From Lachnospiraceae bacterium (GTDB lineage: Bacteria; Bacillota; Clostridia; Lachnospirales; Lachnospiraceae): DNA of 64,000 nucleotides. A program made the position numbers and the translations under genes. The stretch spans positions 1-64,000 of the forward strand of contig SVDM01000013.1 in assembly GCA_015058015.1 (NCBI GenBank). The letters run 5' to 3'. Below the pieces are notes generated by a model that was not told where the DNA came from, did no database searches, and was given only the letters and a program-made list of their open reading frames with translations. Below are positions 44,429 to 53,062 of the stretch, one piece after another. Numbering within the stretch: position 1 is the stretch's first letter; every line of letters begins with the position of its first letter.

Positions 44429-45199
44429 ATGCTTAGAGAAAAAGACAAAGAATTAATCAAAAAATTGGATTTGGAGTACCCGGCAATTGCCATCAGATTC
44501 TGCTTTGAAAAGCCTGATTGTATGCACTATGACGGGGAGAAGGTGGCTTTCTGCCAGTACGTTAAGTATGCGCAGGATACGGGGAAGACCTTCTATATCG
44601 ATGTAAATGACGATGCCTGTTACGGCAAGCTGGCCATGGGCATGATTGACAAGCCTCCCGTTACAGCCAGTGGCCAGGCGGGCTACGACTTCGGTTGTTT
44701 CAAAACACCCATGGGCAACAGAATGCTATACCAGCAGCTTCCCATTTTGGAGCCGGGGACAATTAATTTCGTGGAGTTTTCCCCGGTGGCAACCTGTGAC
44801 TTTGACCCGGAGCTTCTCTTTTTTGTGGCGGATTTTCCCCAGGCAGACATTTTAATGAGGGCAACTTCCTATATATCGGGGGATCTGTGGGAGTCTAAGT
44901 CTTCACCGGTTATAAGCTGCAGCTGGATGTACGCCTACCCAATAATCTCCGGCAAGGTTAACCATATCACCACAGGCTTCTATCACGGCCTTAAGCGTCG
45001 CAAGGCTTACCCGGCGGGGCTTCGTATGATCTCCGTTCCTTATCAGAAGATGCCGGAGTTCTTCCAGGCCTTAGAGGAGATGGACTGGACCCTTATAGCA
45101 TTTAGGGAAGATGAAGAAAGCAAAGCCGAGCTGGCACGAAGAATGGCCCACTGGCAGGAGATGGCCAAAGCCATAGGAAGCACTGTTGACCTGCGTTAG
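44429..45199 (+). CDS. DUF169-family protein
   Basis: A 256-residue protein of the DUF169 type. The stretches CQYVKYAQDTG, ACYGKLAMGM and SCSWMYAYPIISGKVN with several conserved cysteines are typical. No biochemical role is established for the family; members often occur in anaerobes. A TATAAT lies at 44353-44358 and GGGGGATAAG precedes the ATG. Single gene, followed by an AT-only inverted repeat at 45205-45234. Confidence 0.78.
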   Translation: MLREKDKELIKKLDLEYPAIAIRFCFEKPDCMHYDGEKVAFCQYVKYAQDTGKTFYIDVNDDACYGKLAMGMIDKPPVTASGQAGYDFGCFKTPMGNRMLYQQLPILEPGTINFVEFSPVATCDFDPELLFFVADFPQADILMRATSYISGDLWESKSSPVISCSWMYAYPIISGKVNHITTGFYHGLKRRKAYPAGLRMISVPYQKMPEFFQALEEMDWTLIAFREDEESKAELARRMAHWQEMAKAIGSTVDLR

Positions 45200-45204
45200 A
45201 GACA

Positions 45205-45234
45205 TTTGAAAAATTTTTTAAAAAAATTTTCAAA
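45205..45234. other. AT-rich inverted repeat after the DUF169 gene
   Basis: TTTGAAAAATTTTTT (45205-45219) and AAAAAAATTTTCAAA (45220-45234) are near-perfect complements. It may act as a weak terminator, and it lies just before the sigma-28-like promoter. Confidence 0.4.
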
Positions 45235-45241
45235 AAGGGGT

Positions 45242-45268
45242 TAAGTAAAACTAAAAACATGCCGATGT
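45242..45268 (+). promoter_or_regulatory. Sigma-28 (flagellar) type promoter candidate
   Basis: TAAG (45242-45245), a 15-nt spacer and GCCGATGT (45261-45268) fit the sigma-28 consensus TAAA-N15-GCCGATAA with two mismatches. A leader of about 190 nt follows, with a perfect hairpin CAGATATA/TATATCTG (45335-45358), up to the GGGAGG of the DUF6033 gene. Confidence 0.5.
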
Positions 45269-45465
45269 AAAAGACATAATAGAAATATGTGCAAATGGAT
45301 TTGCAATTAGAATGTCAAGGATGGATATCTCTGACAGATATAGGGTAACTTATATCTGCTCTTGTATTTTATATCTTTATAATACCCCTATTGCAGATTC
45401 ATAGCTCATTATAGCAGTTACATCAGTAGCTTTTTTAAGCATATGCATACAAGGGAGGAAGTATT

Positions 45466-46257
45466 ATGTCGATTAACACAACCAACAACATTAACGGTAT
45501 TAACAACGCATTTAACGCATATAAGAATACTCTGAAGCCTGATAATAAGGTGAAGAAGGAAGATGAGAGAAAGGACGTTAAAGAAACCAAGTCTGCCGAG
45601 AAGAATGAGCAGACCAAGAAGGCCGGCAATTACGGCAAGACCATCGGCAACGCCAAACTCTCTAAAGAAGGCGCTAAATATTATGAAGAATTAAAGAAGA
45701 AATTCGGTAACATGGACTTCATCCTGGTTAGTGCAGACATGAAGGAAAAGGCTCAGGCCAATGCCGGTGCTTTCGCTAATCCAAGCAAGATGGTAGTCCT
45801 CATTGATGAAGAAAAGATAGAGAAGATGGCAACAGATGAAACCTTCCGTGCACAGTACGAAGGCCTTATCGAAAAGGCCGCAGCTAATCTTACCCAGCTT
45901 AAGACCTCTATGGATAACTCGGGACAGAGTTCCAATATCTTAGGCTATGGTCTTCAGCTTAAAGACGACGGCGAGATCAGCTACTTCGCAGTTTTAAGAA
46001 AATCTGCCGAAGCTCAGAAAGAGCATATTGAAAAGGTAGTAGAAAAACATCAGGCAGAGAAAAAGGCCGCTGCCAAGAAGGCAGAAAAGGAAGCCGCAGA
46101 AGAACGGCTAAGGCCGGAAGATACGGTATTCATTCAGGCTGACAGCATCGAAGAATTGATGCAGAAGGTTAGTGAATACAACTTTACAGACAGAAGCGAT
46201 GCAGTTCAGACAGAGCAGGAGCTCCAGGTTGGACAAAGCATTGACTTCAAGGGTTAA
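45466..46257 (+). CDS. DUF6033-family protein, possibly motility-linked
   Basis: A 263-residue soluble protein that I match to DUF6033 by its opening (INTTNNINGINNAFNAYKNT) and its core (KLSKEGAKYYEELKKKFGNMDFILVS). An Ala/Lys/Glu coiled-coil follows (about 185-215). There is no signal peptide or membrane helix. The Asn/Ala-rich N-terminus recalls secreted flagellar-export substrates. The sigma-28-like promoter upstream agrees with a motility link, but neither is proof. GGGAGG lies before the ATG. The gene is monocistronic. Confidence 0.7.
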   Translation: MSINTTNNINGINNAFNAYKNTLKPDNKVKKEDERKDVKETKSAEKNEQTKKAGNYGKTIGNAKLSKEGAKYYEELKKKFGNMDFILVSADMKEKAQANAGAFANPSKMVVLIDEEKIEKMATDETFRAQYEGLIEKAAANLTQLKTSMDNSGQSSNILGYGLQLKDDGEISYFAVLRKSAEAQKEHIEKVVEKHQAEKKAAAKKAEKEAAEERLRPEDTVFIQADSIEELMQKVSEYNFTDRSDAVQTEQELQVGQSIDFKG

Positions 46258-46301
46258 TTAATAGGTTATAAGAAGTAAGATTAAAATAAAGGTTTATATT
46301 T

Positions 46302-46380
46302 TCTATCCAAGGATGACTTTCAACACTGCCGCGCACACTCCCGCGCCGGCAGTGCTTGAAGCATCTATCCAAAAGATGAC
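46302..46380 (+). other. Structured intergenic region, candidate RNA
   Basis: A long stem joins GATG-CTTTCAA-CACTGCCG (from 46312) to CGGCAGTG-TTGAAG-CATC (to 46365). It is flanked by near-identical TCTATCCAAGGATGAC (46302-46317) and TCTATCCAAAAGATGAC (46364-46380). No coding frame or U-tract is seen. It may be a 3' structure of the DUF6033 mRNA or a separate RNA. Confidence 0.45.
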
Positions 46381-46500
46381 AAAGCTTCGGACTTATAATC
46401 CGGGTTTTATCAGATATAGCAGTAAGGCAACAATTGATATCTCATTTATAGCAAATGTGTGGGGTTATTAGTGCTGTGAGATTAACTTGTAGCCATTTTA

Positions 46501-46532
46501 TTCAGGCAGGGTTATTTGGTTCCCTGCCTGAA
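46501..46532. other. Perfect 11-bp hairpin in the intergenic region
   Basis: TTCAGGCAGGG (46501-46511) and CCCTGCCTGAA (46522-46532) pair fully around a 10-nt loop. No T-tract follows. It lies 45 bp before the promoter of the next gene. Bases 46381-46500 show nothing else I can name. Confidence 0.5.
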
Positions 46533-46576
46533 CTGCGTCCGGGGATAAATCGTGAAGGTCATAAGTAATTACTTCG

Positions 46577-46605
46577 TTTACATTAAAGTCTTAAAATGGT
46601 ATAAT
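46577..46605 (+). promoter_or_regulatory. Promoter of the corrinoid-activator gene
   Basis: TTTACA (46577-46582), 17 bp, TATAAT (46600-46605). It lies about 40 bp before the ATG at 46649, giving a short leader with GAAAGGA as ribosome site. Confidence 0.65.
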
Positions 46606-46648
46606 TCTAAATGTCACTTGGGCTAGAACAATTGAAAGGATTTAAGAC

Positions 46649-48562
46649 ATGAATAAGGTAACATTTAAGTTTGACAATGCTCCTGATGTAGAGGCATTTG
46701 CCAATGACGGAGAGAAACTGCTAGACGTAGCGAAGAAGGCTAATGTTGTTATTGATGCACCATGTTCCGGTAACGGTTCCTGCGGTAAATGTATCGTAAA
46801 GGTAGTAAAGGGTACTGTGGAATCATCCCAGACACGTCATATGACGGAAACAGAGTACCGTAACGGTTTCCGCCTTGCCTGCAACAGTAAGGTAACAGAA
46901 GACGTTACTGTTAAGGTTCCGGATATTGCTTCAGCTTTCAAGAAGAAGATGAAGATATCCGATTTAAGCTCCCCCGAGGAGATTAAGATATTCAAGAATA
47001 CCCAGGAGCGTATTGCCGCTGCAGGTATCAAATATGAGAACGACTTTAGAATTATTGAGTTGGAACTTGCCGAGCCGACTATAGACGACACCATGCCGGA
47101 TAATGAAAGGCTGTCAAGAGCTATTCAGGCTGAGTCCGGATGCGACAAGATCAAGATATCTTACAATATTATGCGTAAACTGCCACAGGTTCTTCGTGAG
47201 AGCAATTGGCATGTTAAGGTTCTTATAAGTGATGTGTATGACCACATTATCGTTAATGATGTTATACCATCAGATCAGTGGCTTCACGTAGCAGGCCTTG
47301 CGGTAGATATAGGAACCACAACCGTATCAGCGGTTATCTTCGATATGATGGACGGTTCATTCCTGGCAAGAGGTGCTATGGGTAACGGACAGATTCGTTA
47401 CGGCGCCGATGTTATTAACCGTATTATCGAAGCTACCAAAGAAGGCGGCAGCAAGAGACTTAAGGATGCGGTTTTGAAAGAGACCATTAATCCTCTTATC
47501 AGAGAGATGTGTGCTTCGGCAGGAATCAGCCGAGACTTTATCTATAGAATGTGCGTAGCCGGCAATACTACCATGAATCACTTATTCGCAGGTATATATG
47601 CCGAGCCCATCAGGATGGAGCCCTACATCCCCGAGTTCTTCCAGACAGAGAGACTTCGTGCAGGAGACGTGGGTGTAGCTATTAATCCCGATGCCGAGAT
47701 TATTATGTGCCCCAACATCGGAAGTTACGTTGGTGGCGATATTACCGCAGGTGTACTTGCCAACACAATGTGGGCCAACCCTGAGATGACCCTTTTCGTT
47801 GACCTTGGAACCAATGGTGAGATTGTATTCGGTAACTCTGACTTCCTTATGTCTTGTGCTTGTTCTGCAGGCCCTGCTTTCGAGGGTGGAGACATCAGCT
47901 GTGGTATGAGAGCTATGGATGGAGCCATCGAATCAATTACAATCGATGAAGAGACATTAGAGCCTACATACAATGTAATCGGTGACCCCGGTGAGAAGCC
48001 GGTTGGTATCTGCGGTTCAGGTATCATTGATATTATCAGTGAGCTCTTTAGGGTAGGAGCTATTAATCCTAAGGGTAAATTCATCCGTGAAGGCAAGAGA
48101 ATACGCCATGACGAAGATGGAATGGGAAGCTATGTTATAGCCTTTCAGGAAGAAAGCGGTACAATTAAAGACGTAGAGCTTAACGAAGTAGATATAGATA
48201 ACTTTATTCGTGCAAAGGGAGCTATCTTCTCCGGTATCAGAACCCTTCTTGCTTCATTAGACTTTGATGTTGATATGATTGACAAGCTTGTGGTTGCCGG
48301 CGGAATCGGAAGCGGTATAAATATGGCCAATGCCATCAATATCGGTATGTTCCCCAAGATTCCATTAGAGAAGTACGAGTACATCGGTAACTCTTCATTA
48401 TCAGGAGCATATACAGCCCTCTTTAGTACAGAGGCTGAGGAGAAGGTTTACGAGCTGGGCAGATCTATGACCTACATTGAACTTTCAACAACTCCCGGCT
48501 ACATGGATGAGTTCGTGGCAGCATGTTTCCTGCCCCACACCGACGCATCATTGTTTGCATAA
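46649..48562 (+). CDS. Ferredoxin-ASKHA reductive activator of corrinoid proteins (DUF4445)
   Basis: A 637-residue protein. Residues 1-95 are a plant-type 2Fe-2S domain (APCSGNGSCGKC with a later Cys in LACN). Residues 200-620 are an ASKHA ATPase-like domain with VDIGTTTVSAV, FVDLGTNGEI and CGSGIID blocks, as in DUF4445/RACE proteins. Such proteins use ATP and an electron to return inactive Co(II) corrinoid proteins to Co(I) in methyltransferase systems. No methyltransferase or corrinoid protein gene is beside it, so it may serve targets elsewhere. Its length fits the family. Confidence 0.85.
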   Translation: MNKVTFKFDNAPDVEAFANDGEKLLDVAKKANVVIDAPCSGNGSCGKCIVKVVKGTVESSQTRHMTETEYRNGFRLACNSKVTEDVTVKVPDIASAFKKKMKISDLSSPEEIKIFKNTQERIAAAGIKYENDFRIIELELAEPTIDDTMPDNERLSRAIQAESGCDKIKISYNIMRKLPQVLRESNWHVKVLISDVYDHIIVNDVIPSDQWLHVAGLAVDIGTTTVSAVIFDMMDGSFLARGAMGNGQIRYGADVINRIIEATKEGGSKRLKDAVLKETINPLIREMCASAGISRDFIYRMCVAGNTTMNHLFAGIYAEPIRMEPYIPEFFQTERLRAGDVGVAINPDAEIIMCPNIGSYVGGDITAGVLANTMWANPEMTLFVDLGTNGEIVFGNSDFLMSCACSAGPAFEGGDISCGMRAMDGAIESITIDEETLEPTYNVIGDPGEKPVGICGSGIIDIISELFRVGAINPKGKFIREGKRIRHDEDGMGSYVIAFQEESGTIKDVELNEVDIDNFIRAKGAIFSGIRTLLASLDFDVDMIDKLVVAGGIGSGINMANAINIGMFPKIPLEKYEYIGNSSLSGAYTALFSTEAEEKVYELGRSMTYIELSTTPGYMDEFVAACFLPHTDASLFA

Positions 48563-48575
48563 ATCCTTGATATAT

Positions 48576-48605
48576 AAGGCGATTTTCCATGTGGGAAGTC
48601 GCCTT
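48576..48605 (+). terminator. Hairpin terminator candidate
   Basis: AAGGCGA (48576-48582) and TCGCCTT (48599-48605) pair, with TTTCC/GGGAA inside. The tail GTCTTGTGG is a weak U-tract. Confidence 0.55.
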
Positions 48606-48752
48606 GTCTTGTGGCAGAAGGCTTTGCTTGGAAAAAGGGAATTAATGGGGGGCATATTAAGAAAATCTTAACAATTTATACACGATTTCTCCCTTATTTT
48701 TTAGCAAAATAGGACTTGTAATTTGTGTAAAAAGGACTATTATATTAGACGG

Positions 48753-48781
48753 TGTCTTTTTGAAGAAGACAAATTTTTTTT
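48753..48781 (+). terminator. Short terminator-like hairpin in the GT2 leader
   Basis: TGTCTT (48753-48758) and AAGACA (48766-48771) are followed by AATTTTTTTT. A promoter-like TTGTAA-N16-TATTAT lies just upstream (about 48715-48745). If that promoter is real, the hairpin would sit at the very 5' end of the transcript and could act as an attenuator. Confidence 0.45.
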
Positions 48782-48827
48782 GCAAAAAACTTATTGACAT
48801 ACATATCAATTAAGAAGGAGAACGGTT

Positions 48828-50105
48828 ATGATTGAAGCGGTAACTAATCTTAACAGAATCGTAATTATAGTAATGACACTTGCTTATCTTTATCAGATTC
48901 TGTACCTTATCGTTGGACTGATTTACAAGAACAAAAAGAATAACGAGGAGGAAGCTCCCTTCCACAGATTTGCGGTACTTATCTCCGCACGTAATGAGGA
49001 ATCCGTTATCGGAGAGCTGGTAGAGAGCCTTAAGAAACAGAAATACCCACGTAATATGTATGACATCTTCGTATTAGCCGATAACTGCACAGACAACACA
49101 GCAGTTTGTGCCAAGAAAGCAGGAGCCATCGTATACGAGAGATGGAACGCACAGTTAGTCGGTAAAGGATATGCTCTTGATTACCTTATTAAAGAAATCA
49201 AGAAGGATTATGAGAAATACGACGGATACTTTGTATTCGATGCAGATAATGTAGTAGATGAGAACTTCATCTACGAGATGAACAAGACATTTAACAAAGG
49301 ATATGATGCAATTACTTCCTATAGGAATTCCAAGAACTTCGGTACTAACTGGATTTCAGCAGCATATTCAATTTGGTTCTTAAGAGAAGCAAGATTCTTA
49401 AACTTCCCGAGAATGCTTCTCAATACAAACTGCCATATCTCCGGTACAGGATTCTGTATCTCAGACCGTATCGTAGAGAAGAACGGCGGATGGCCATTCC
49501 ACCTCCTTACAGAGGATATCCAGTTTTCTGTTAACTGTGCTATCGAAGGTAACAGAATCGGATACTGTGACAAGGCTATGGTATATGATGAGCAGCCGGT
49601 TACATTTGCTCAGTCATGGACACAGAGAATGCGTTGGTCAAAAGGTTTCTACCAGGTTAATGCCAACTACCTTGTATCCCTTATCAAGGGAAGCTTCGGT
49701 AAGTCAAAGTTAAAATTCTCATGCTATGATATGTTCATGACTACAGCGCCGGGAATGCTTCTTACATTGTTCATAATACTGTTTAATGCAGTAATGATAT
49801 TTGCTTGTGTAACACAGCCATACTACATCGCTAACGTAGTAATTAAGCGTGCCGGCAAGTTTATTATAGACACATTGTTTGCTTTCTATTTAGGTCTCTT
49901 TGTATACGGTCTTATCACTGTATTCTCTGAGTGGGATATGATTAAAGCAACCAAGGCTAAGAAGCTTATCTATGTGGCTCTGTTCCCGATCTTTATGGCA
50001 ACATATATTCCTATTTCAGTAGTTGCTCTTGTTAAGAAGGTTGAGTGGAAGCCCATACAGCATTTCTCATCAGACAATTATGCATTAGAAGCCAAGAACG
50101 GCTAA
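48828..50105 (+). CDS. Processive family 2 glycosyltransferase (membrane)
   Basis: A 425-residue inner-membrane glycosyltransferase. One N-terminal helix (about 8-32) is followed by the catalytic domain. There ISARNEESVI binds the nucleotide and DADN is the metal-binding DXD-type motif; TED is the base and QRMRW is the Q(Q/R)xRW processivity motif. Three C-terminal helices follow. This set is shared by hyaluronan, chitin, cellulose and poly-GlcNAc synthases. It should polymerise and export a polysaccharide. No partner genes (deacetylase, PilZ domain) are adjacent. AAGAAGGAG precedes the ATG. Confidence 0.87.
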   Translation: MIEAVTNLNRIVIIVMTLAYLYQILYLIVGLIYKNKKNNEEEAPFHRFAVLISARNEESVIGELVESLKKQKYPRNMYDIFVLADNCTDNTAVCAKKAGAIVYERWNAQLVGKGYALDYLIKEIKKDYEKYDGYFVFDADNVVDENFIYEMNKTFNKGYDAITSYRNSKNFGTNWISAAYSIWFLREARFLNFPRMLLNTNCHISGTGFCISDRIVEKNGGWPFHLLTEDIQFSVNCAIEGNRIGYCDKAMVYDEQPVTFAQSWTQRMRWSKGFYQVNANYLVSLIKGSFGKSKLKFSCYDMFMTTAPGMLLTLFIILFNAVMIFACVTQPYYIANVVIKRAGKFIIDTLFAFYLGLFVYGLITVFSEWDMIKATKAKKLIYVALFPIFMATYIPISVVALVKKVEWKPIQHFSSDNYALEAKNG

Positions 50106-50124
50106 AGTGTTAAAGGATTAAAAT

Positions 50125-50168
50125 AAGAGTGGATAACTGAGTATCAATCAGTATCCACTCTTTTATTA
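50125..50168. terminator. Bidirectional terminator between convergent genes
   Basis: AAGAGTGGATAACTGA (50125-50140) pairs with TCAGTATCCACTCTT (50148-50162) with one bulged A, followed by TTTATTAT. A-rich sequence on the other side also gives a U-tract for the minus-strand gene. Confidence 0.85.
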
Positions 50169-50174
50169 TGCTCG

Positions 50175-51083
50175 TTAACGATAGAAGCGTCCGCTGCAAC
50201 CACAGGGAAGAACCAGTCCTGTTGATGTGACGGGAAGGCCGATTTCCTCTGCCTCAAAGTTCCCTTTATGATGCGTTCCTATTATATCTTCCATAAGATA
50301 CTTTATAACCCCGGGTTGAAGTCCGGTGGTATATGAGTTGATAAGGAAGAATAGGGGGTCATCATTTAAGATCTTCTCACAGAGTCCTATGAACTCATAG
50401 ATTGAATCCTCCATCTTCCATATCTCGCCTTTAGGTCCTCTTCCATAAGAGGGCGGGTCCATAATTATGGCATCGTACTTGTTGCCTCGGCGAATCTCTC
50501 GTTCCACAAACTTCTTGCAGTCGTCAGTAAGCCAGCGGACTGAGGTCTCCGGCAATCCGGTAAGCTTGGCGTTCTCCTTGGCCCAGGTAACCATGCCCTT
50601 TGATGCGTCCACGTGGGTGACCTGCGCCCCTGCTGCAGCAGCGGCCAAAGTGGCACCACCGGTATAGGCAAAGAGATTAAGAACTTTAATCTCCCTTGCC
50701 GGGTCATTCACCTTAGCTTTATGTATTATCCCTGCGAACCAGGACCAGTTAACGGCCTGTTCAGGGAAAAGACCTGTATGTTTAAACGAAAAGGGCTGAA
50801 GTCTGAAGTGAAGGTTACCTTCAGGTGCGAGGCTTGCAGCCTCCCCCAGGGGATAGGATATCTCCCATTCCTTAGGCAGGTCAATAAATTCCCATTCTCC
50901 GCCTCCCTTACTGCTTCTGTGGTAGATGGCATTGATATTCTTCCATGAGGGAATCTTTCTCTCAGTCTGCCATATTACCTGAGGATCGGGGCGAAGGAGG
51001 ATGTAGTCTCCCCAACGTTCCAACTTTTCACCTTTACTTGTATCAAGGACCTCATAGTCCTTCCACTTGTCTGCAATCCACAT
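50175..51083 (-). CDS. Class I SAM-dependent RNA methyltransferase (RlmI-like)
   Basis: A 302-residue methyltransferase. Motif I is VLNLFAYTGGATLAAAAAG; motif IV is IIMDPPSYGRGPKGEIW, typical of m5C-type rRNA methyltransferases such as RlmI/RlmK and YwbD. It has no clear N-terminal PUA domain; residues 1-110 form a different beta-rich part. AGAGGTG precedes the start at 51083. Likely target is 23S rRNA, by family. Confidence 0.8.
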   Translation of the reverse strand: MWIADKWKDYEVLDTSKGEKLERWGDYILLRPDPQVIWQTERKIPSWKNINAIYHRSSKGGGEWEFIDLPKEWEISYPLGEAASLAPEGNLHFRLQPFSFKHTGLFPEQAVNWSWFAGIIHKAKVNDPAREIKVLNLFAYTGGATLAAAAAGAQVTHVDASKGMVTWAKENAKLTGLPETSVRWLTDDCKKFVEREIRRGNKYDAIIMDPPSYGRGPKGEIWKMEDSIYEFIGLCEKILNDDPLFFLINSYTTGLQPGVIKYLMEDIIGTHHKGNFEAEEIGLPVTSTGLVLPCGCSGRFYR

Positions 51084-51134
51084 ATTGCACCTCTTTGCTT
51101 CATTGTATTGCTATCAATATAGCAGATTTTAACC

Positions 51135-51163
51135 TTGACGTAAAGCGGGGTATGGTGCATAAT
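51135..51163 (+). promoter_or_regulatory. Promoter of the proline symporter gene
   Basis: TTGACG (51135-51140), 17 bp, CATAAT (51158-51163). A hairpin AGTGCC/GGCACT (51175-51190) lies shortly after the inferred start site. It could influence expression. Confidence 0.6.
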
Positions 51164-51259
51164 TGAAGGCAGTCAGTGCCAATGGGCACTTTAGGACAAT
51201 GAATTGATAAAGCGACGAAATTAGTGTTGCAAAAGAGGTTATAACGGAGGAAAGATAAT

Positions 51260-52819
51260 ATGAATGATATGAGTCTGGGTTCAGTATTGTTTGCATTCGT
51301 GGTATATCTTGCTTTAATGATTGCCATCGGAGCACTATATATGAAGAAAACTAAGAACTCTTCGGATTACTTCCTTGGAGGAAGAGGACTTAACGGATGG
51401 GTTGCTGCTCTTTCAGCGCAGGCTTCTGATATGAGCGGATGGCTTCTTATGGGACTTCCCGGTTCCGTATACGCTTTCGGAACAGGACAAATATGGATTG
51501 CGGTAGGACTTTTCATCGGAACGGTTCTTAACTGGGTATGTATCTCGGGACGTCTGAGAAGATATACCATCAAGGCCAATAACTCTCTTACCTTACCGGA
51601 GTTTTTTGAGAACAGATTCAAAGATGATAAGAAAGTGTTACTTGGAATATCATCAGTCGTTATCGTTATCTTCTTCGTAGTATATACGGCATCTGCCCTG
51701 GCATCAGGCGGTAAGCTTTTTAACATAGTACTTGGAGTTGATTATCGTGTGGCTCTTACAATCGGTGCCGTTGTAATCCTTGCATATACCTTTATGGGTG
51801 GATTCATGGCAGTATGTACAACAGACTTTGTACAGGGACTACTTATGCTGGTGGGACTTCTTACGGTTCCCATTATTGCATTGTTTATTGTAGGCCCCGA
51901 CAATCTTATCAATGCCATTGCATCAACCAATCCTCAAGGCGGTGTATCCGCATTTCTTGATGTGTTCGGCAATGCAGGCAAGCCTCTGACATTTGTGGAT
52001 ATATTATCCCAGCTGGCATGGGGCCTTGGTTATTGCGGTATGCCCCATATCCTGGTTCGTTTTATGGCAGTTAAGAATGATAAGGAACTTCGTAAGTCAA
52101 GAGTTATCGCTATCGTATGGGTTGCACTTTCACTTTTCTTCGGTGGAATTGTAATCGGAGTAGTGGGAAGAGGATACTTAGCGCCCACAATTCTCGGCAC
52201 ACCTGAGACTACATCAGTAGAGAATGTCTTCATCGTAATGATTGAGAGAATCTTTACTTCAGATATAGCTATTCCTTTTATCGGAGGAATCTTCCTCTGT
52301 GGTATCCTGGCAGCGATTATGTCAACGGCTGACTCACAGCTTTTGGTTGCGTCATCTTCTGTTGCCGAGGATATCTATAAGGGTATTATCAATAAGAAAG
52401 CTGACGATAAAAGAGTTCTTGTTATCAGCCGTGTAAGCGTTGTGGTAATTGCCATTGTAGCTTACGTAATTGCCTTAGATCCCGATAGCTCCATTATGGG
52501 TCTTGTATCCAATGCATGGTCAGGATTCGGTTCGGCCTTCGGTCCCTTGGTTGTATGCTCTCTCTTCTGGAAGAGAACCAACAAGGCAGGCGCTATTGCA
52601 GGAATGATCTCCGGAGCTTTGACGGTTATCTTATGGGATTACATTCCCCTTGTAAGCGGACAGACCCTTGGAGTTGCAACCGGCATCTATTCATTGCTTA
52701 TCGGATTCTTTGTAAGTCTTATCTTTATTGTGATTGTAAGTCTTGCTACTAAGGCACCATCACAGGAGATTGTAGAAGAATTTGAATATGTAGCAGCTAA
52801 CAAAGAAGTAGCAGAATAA
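51260..52819 (+). CDS. putP: Sodium/proline symporter
   Basis: A 519-residue sodium:solute symporter with about 13 helices. The N-terminal YFLGGRGLNGWVAALSAQASDMSGWLL stretch carries the sodium and substrate residues typical of PutP, and GYCGMPHILVRFMAVK is characteristic. It would import proline with Na+. GGAGGAAAG precedes the ATG. It is a single gene with its own promoter and terminator; no putA is near, so the proline may serve as osmolyte or for Stickland metabolism. Confidence 0.9.
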   Translation: MNDMSLGSVLFAFVVYLALMIAIGALYMKKTKNSSDYFLGGRGLNGWVAALSAQASDMSGWLLMGLPGSVYAFGTGQIWIAVGLFIGTVLNWVCISGRLRRYTIKANNSLTLPEFFENRFKDDKKVLLGISSVVIVIFFVVYTASALASGGKLFNIVLGVDYRVALTIGAVVILAYTFMGGFMAVCTTDFVQGLLMLVGLLTVPIIALFIVGPDNLINAIASTNPQGGVSAFLDVFGNAGKPLTFVDILSQLAWGLGYCGMPHILVRFMAVKNDKELRKSRVIAIVWVALSLFFGGIVIGVVGRGYLAPTILGTPETTSVENVFIVMIERIFTSDIAIPFIGGIFLCGILAAIMSTADSQLLVASSSVAEDIYKGIINKKADDKRVLVISRVSVVVIAIVAYVIALDPDSSIMGLVSNAWSGFGSAFGPLVVCSLFWKRTNKAGAIAGMISGALTVILWDYIPLVSGQTLGVATGIYSLLIGFFVSLIFIVIVSLATKAPSQEIVEEFEYVAANKEVAE

Positions 52820-52832
52820 ATAAGGAATCTAT

Positions 52833-52869
52833 ATCAGCATCTCGGTAATTAAACGGGATGCTGATTTTA
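52833..52869 (+). terminator. Rho-independent terminator after putP
   Basis: ATCAGCATCTCG (52833-52844) pairs with CGGGATGCTGAT (52854-52865) with one mismatch, followed by TTTTAAAT. Confidence 0.8.
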
Positions 52870-52875
52870 AATCTC

Positions 52876-52935
52876 AAATTGTCAGAAAAGTTTGACAGTT
52901 TCCCGGATTCGTAGTAAAATATGATATCATATTTT
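52876..52935. promoter_or_regulatory. Palindromes upstream of the trigger-factor gene
   Basis: AAAATATGATATCATATTTT (52916-52935) is a perfect 20-bp palindrome. Before it, TGTCA and TGACA form a second dyad (about 52879-52897). A TATACT -10 candidate is at 52963-52968 with a poor -35. These are possible operator sites for the tig-clp-lon cluster; the regulator is unknown. Confidence 0.45.
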
Positions 52936-53062
52936 GTACTGGATATTTGACGTGCTCTGTGCTATACTATCTTAATGACTGTGGGTTTATGGCTTTATTT
53001 ATAAGGAAGAGCCTGTATCCGCAGGTTTTACGTGCGTTACTTTTAAGGAGGATAATTTTAAA

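Noticed and set aside
46258-46648. Cobalamin or SAM riboswitch before the corrinoid-activator gene
   Set aside because: I found no B12-box-like or SAM-I core sequence, and the mapped-looking promoter lies only about 40 bp before the ATG.
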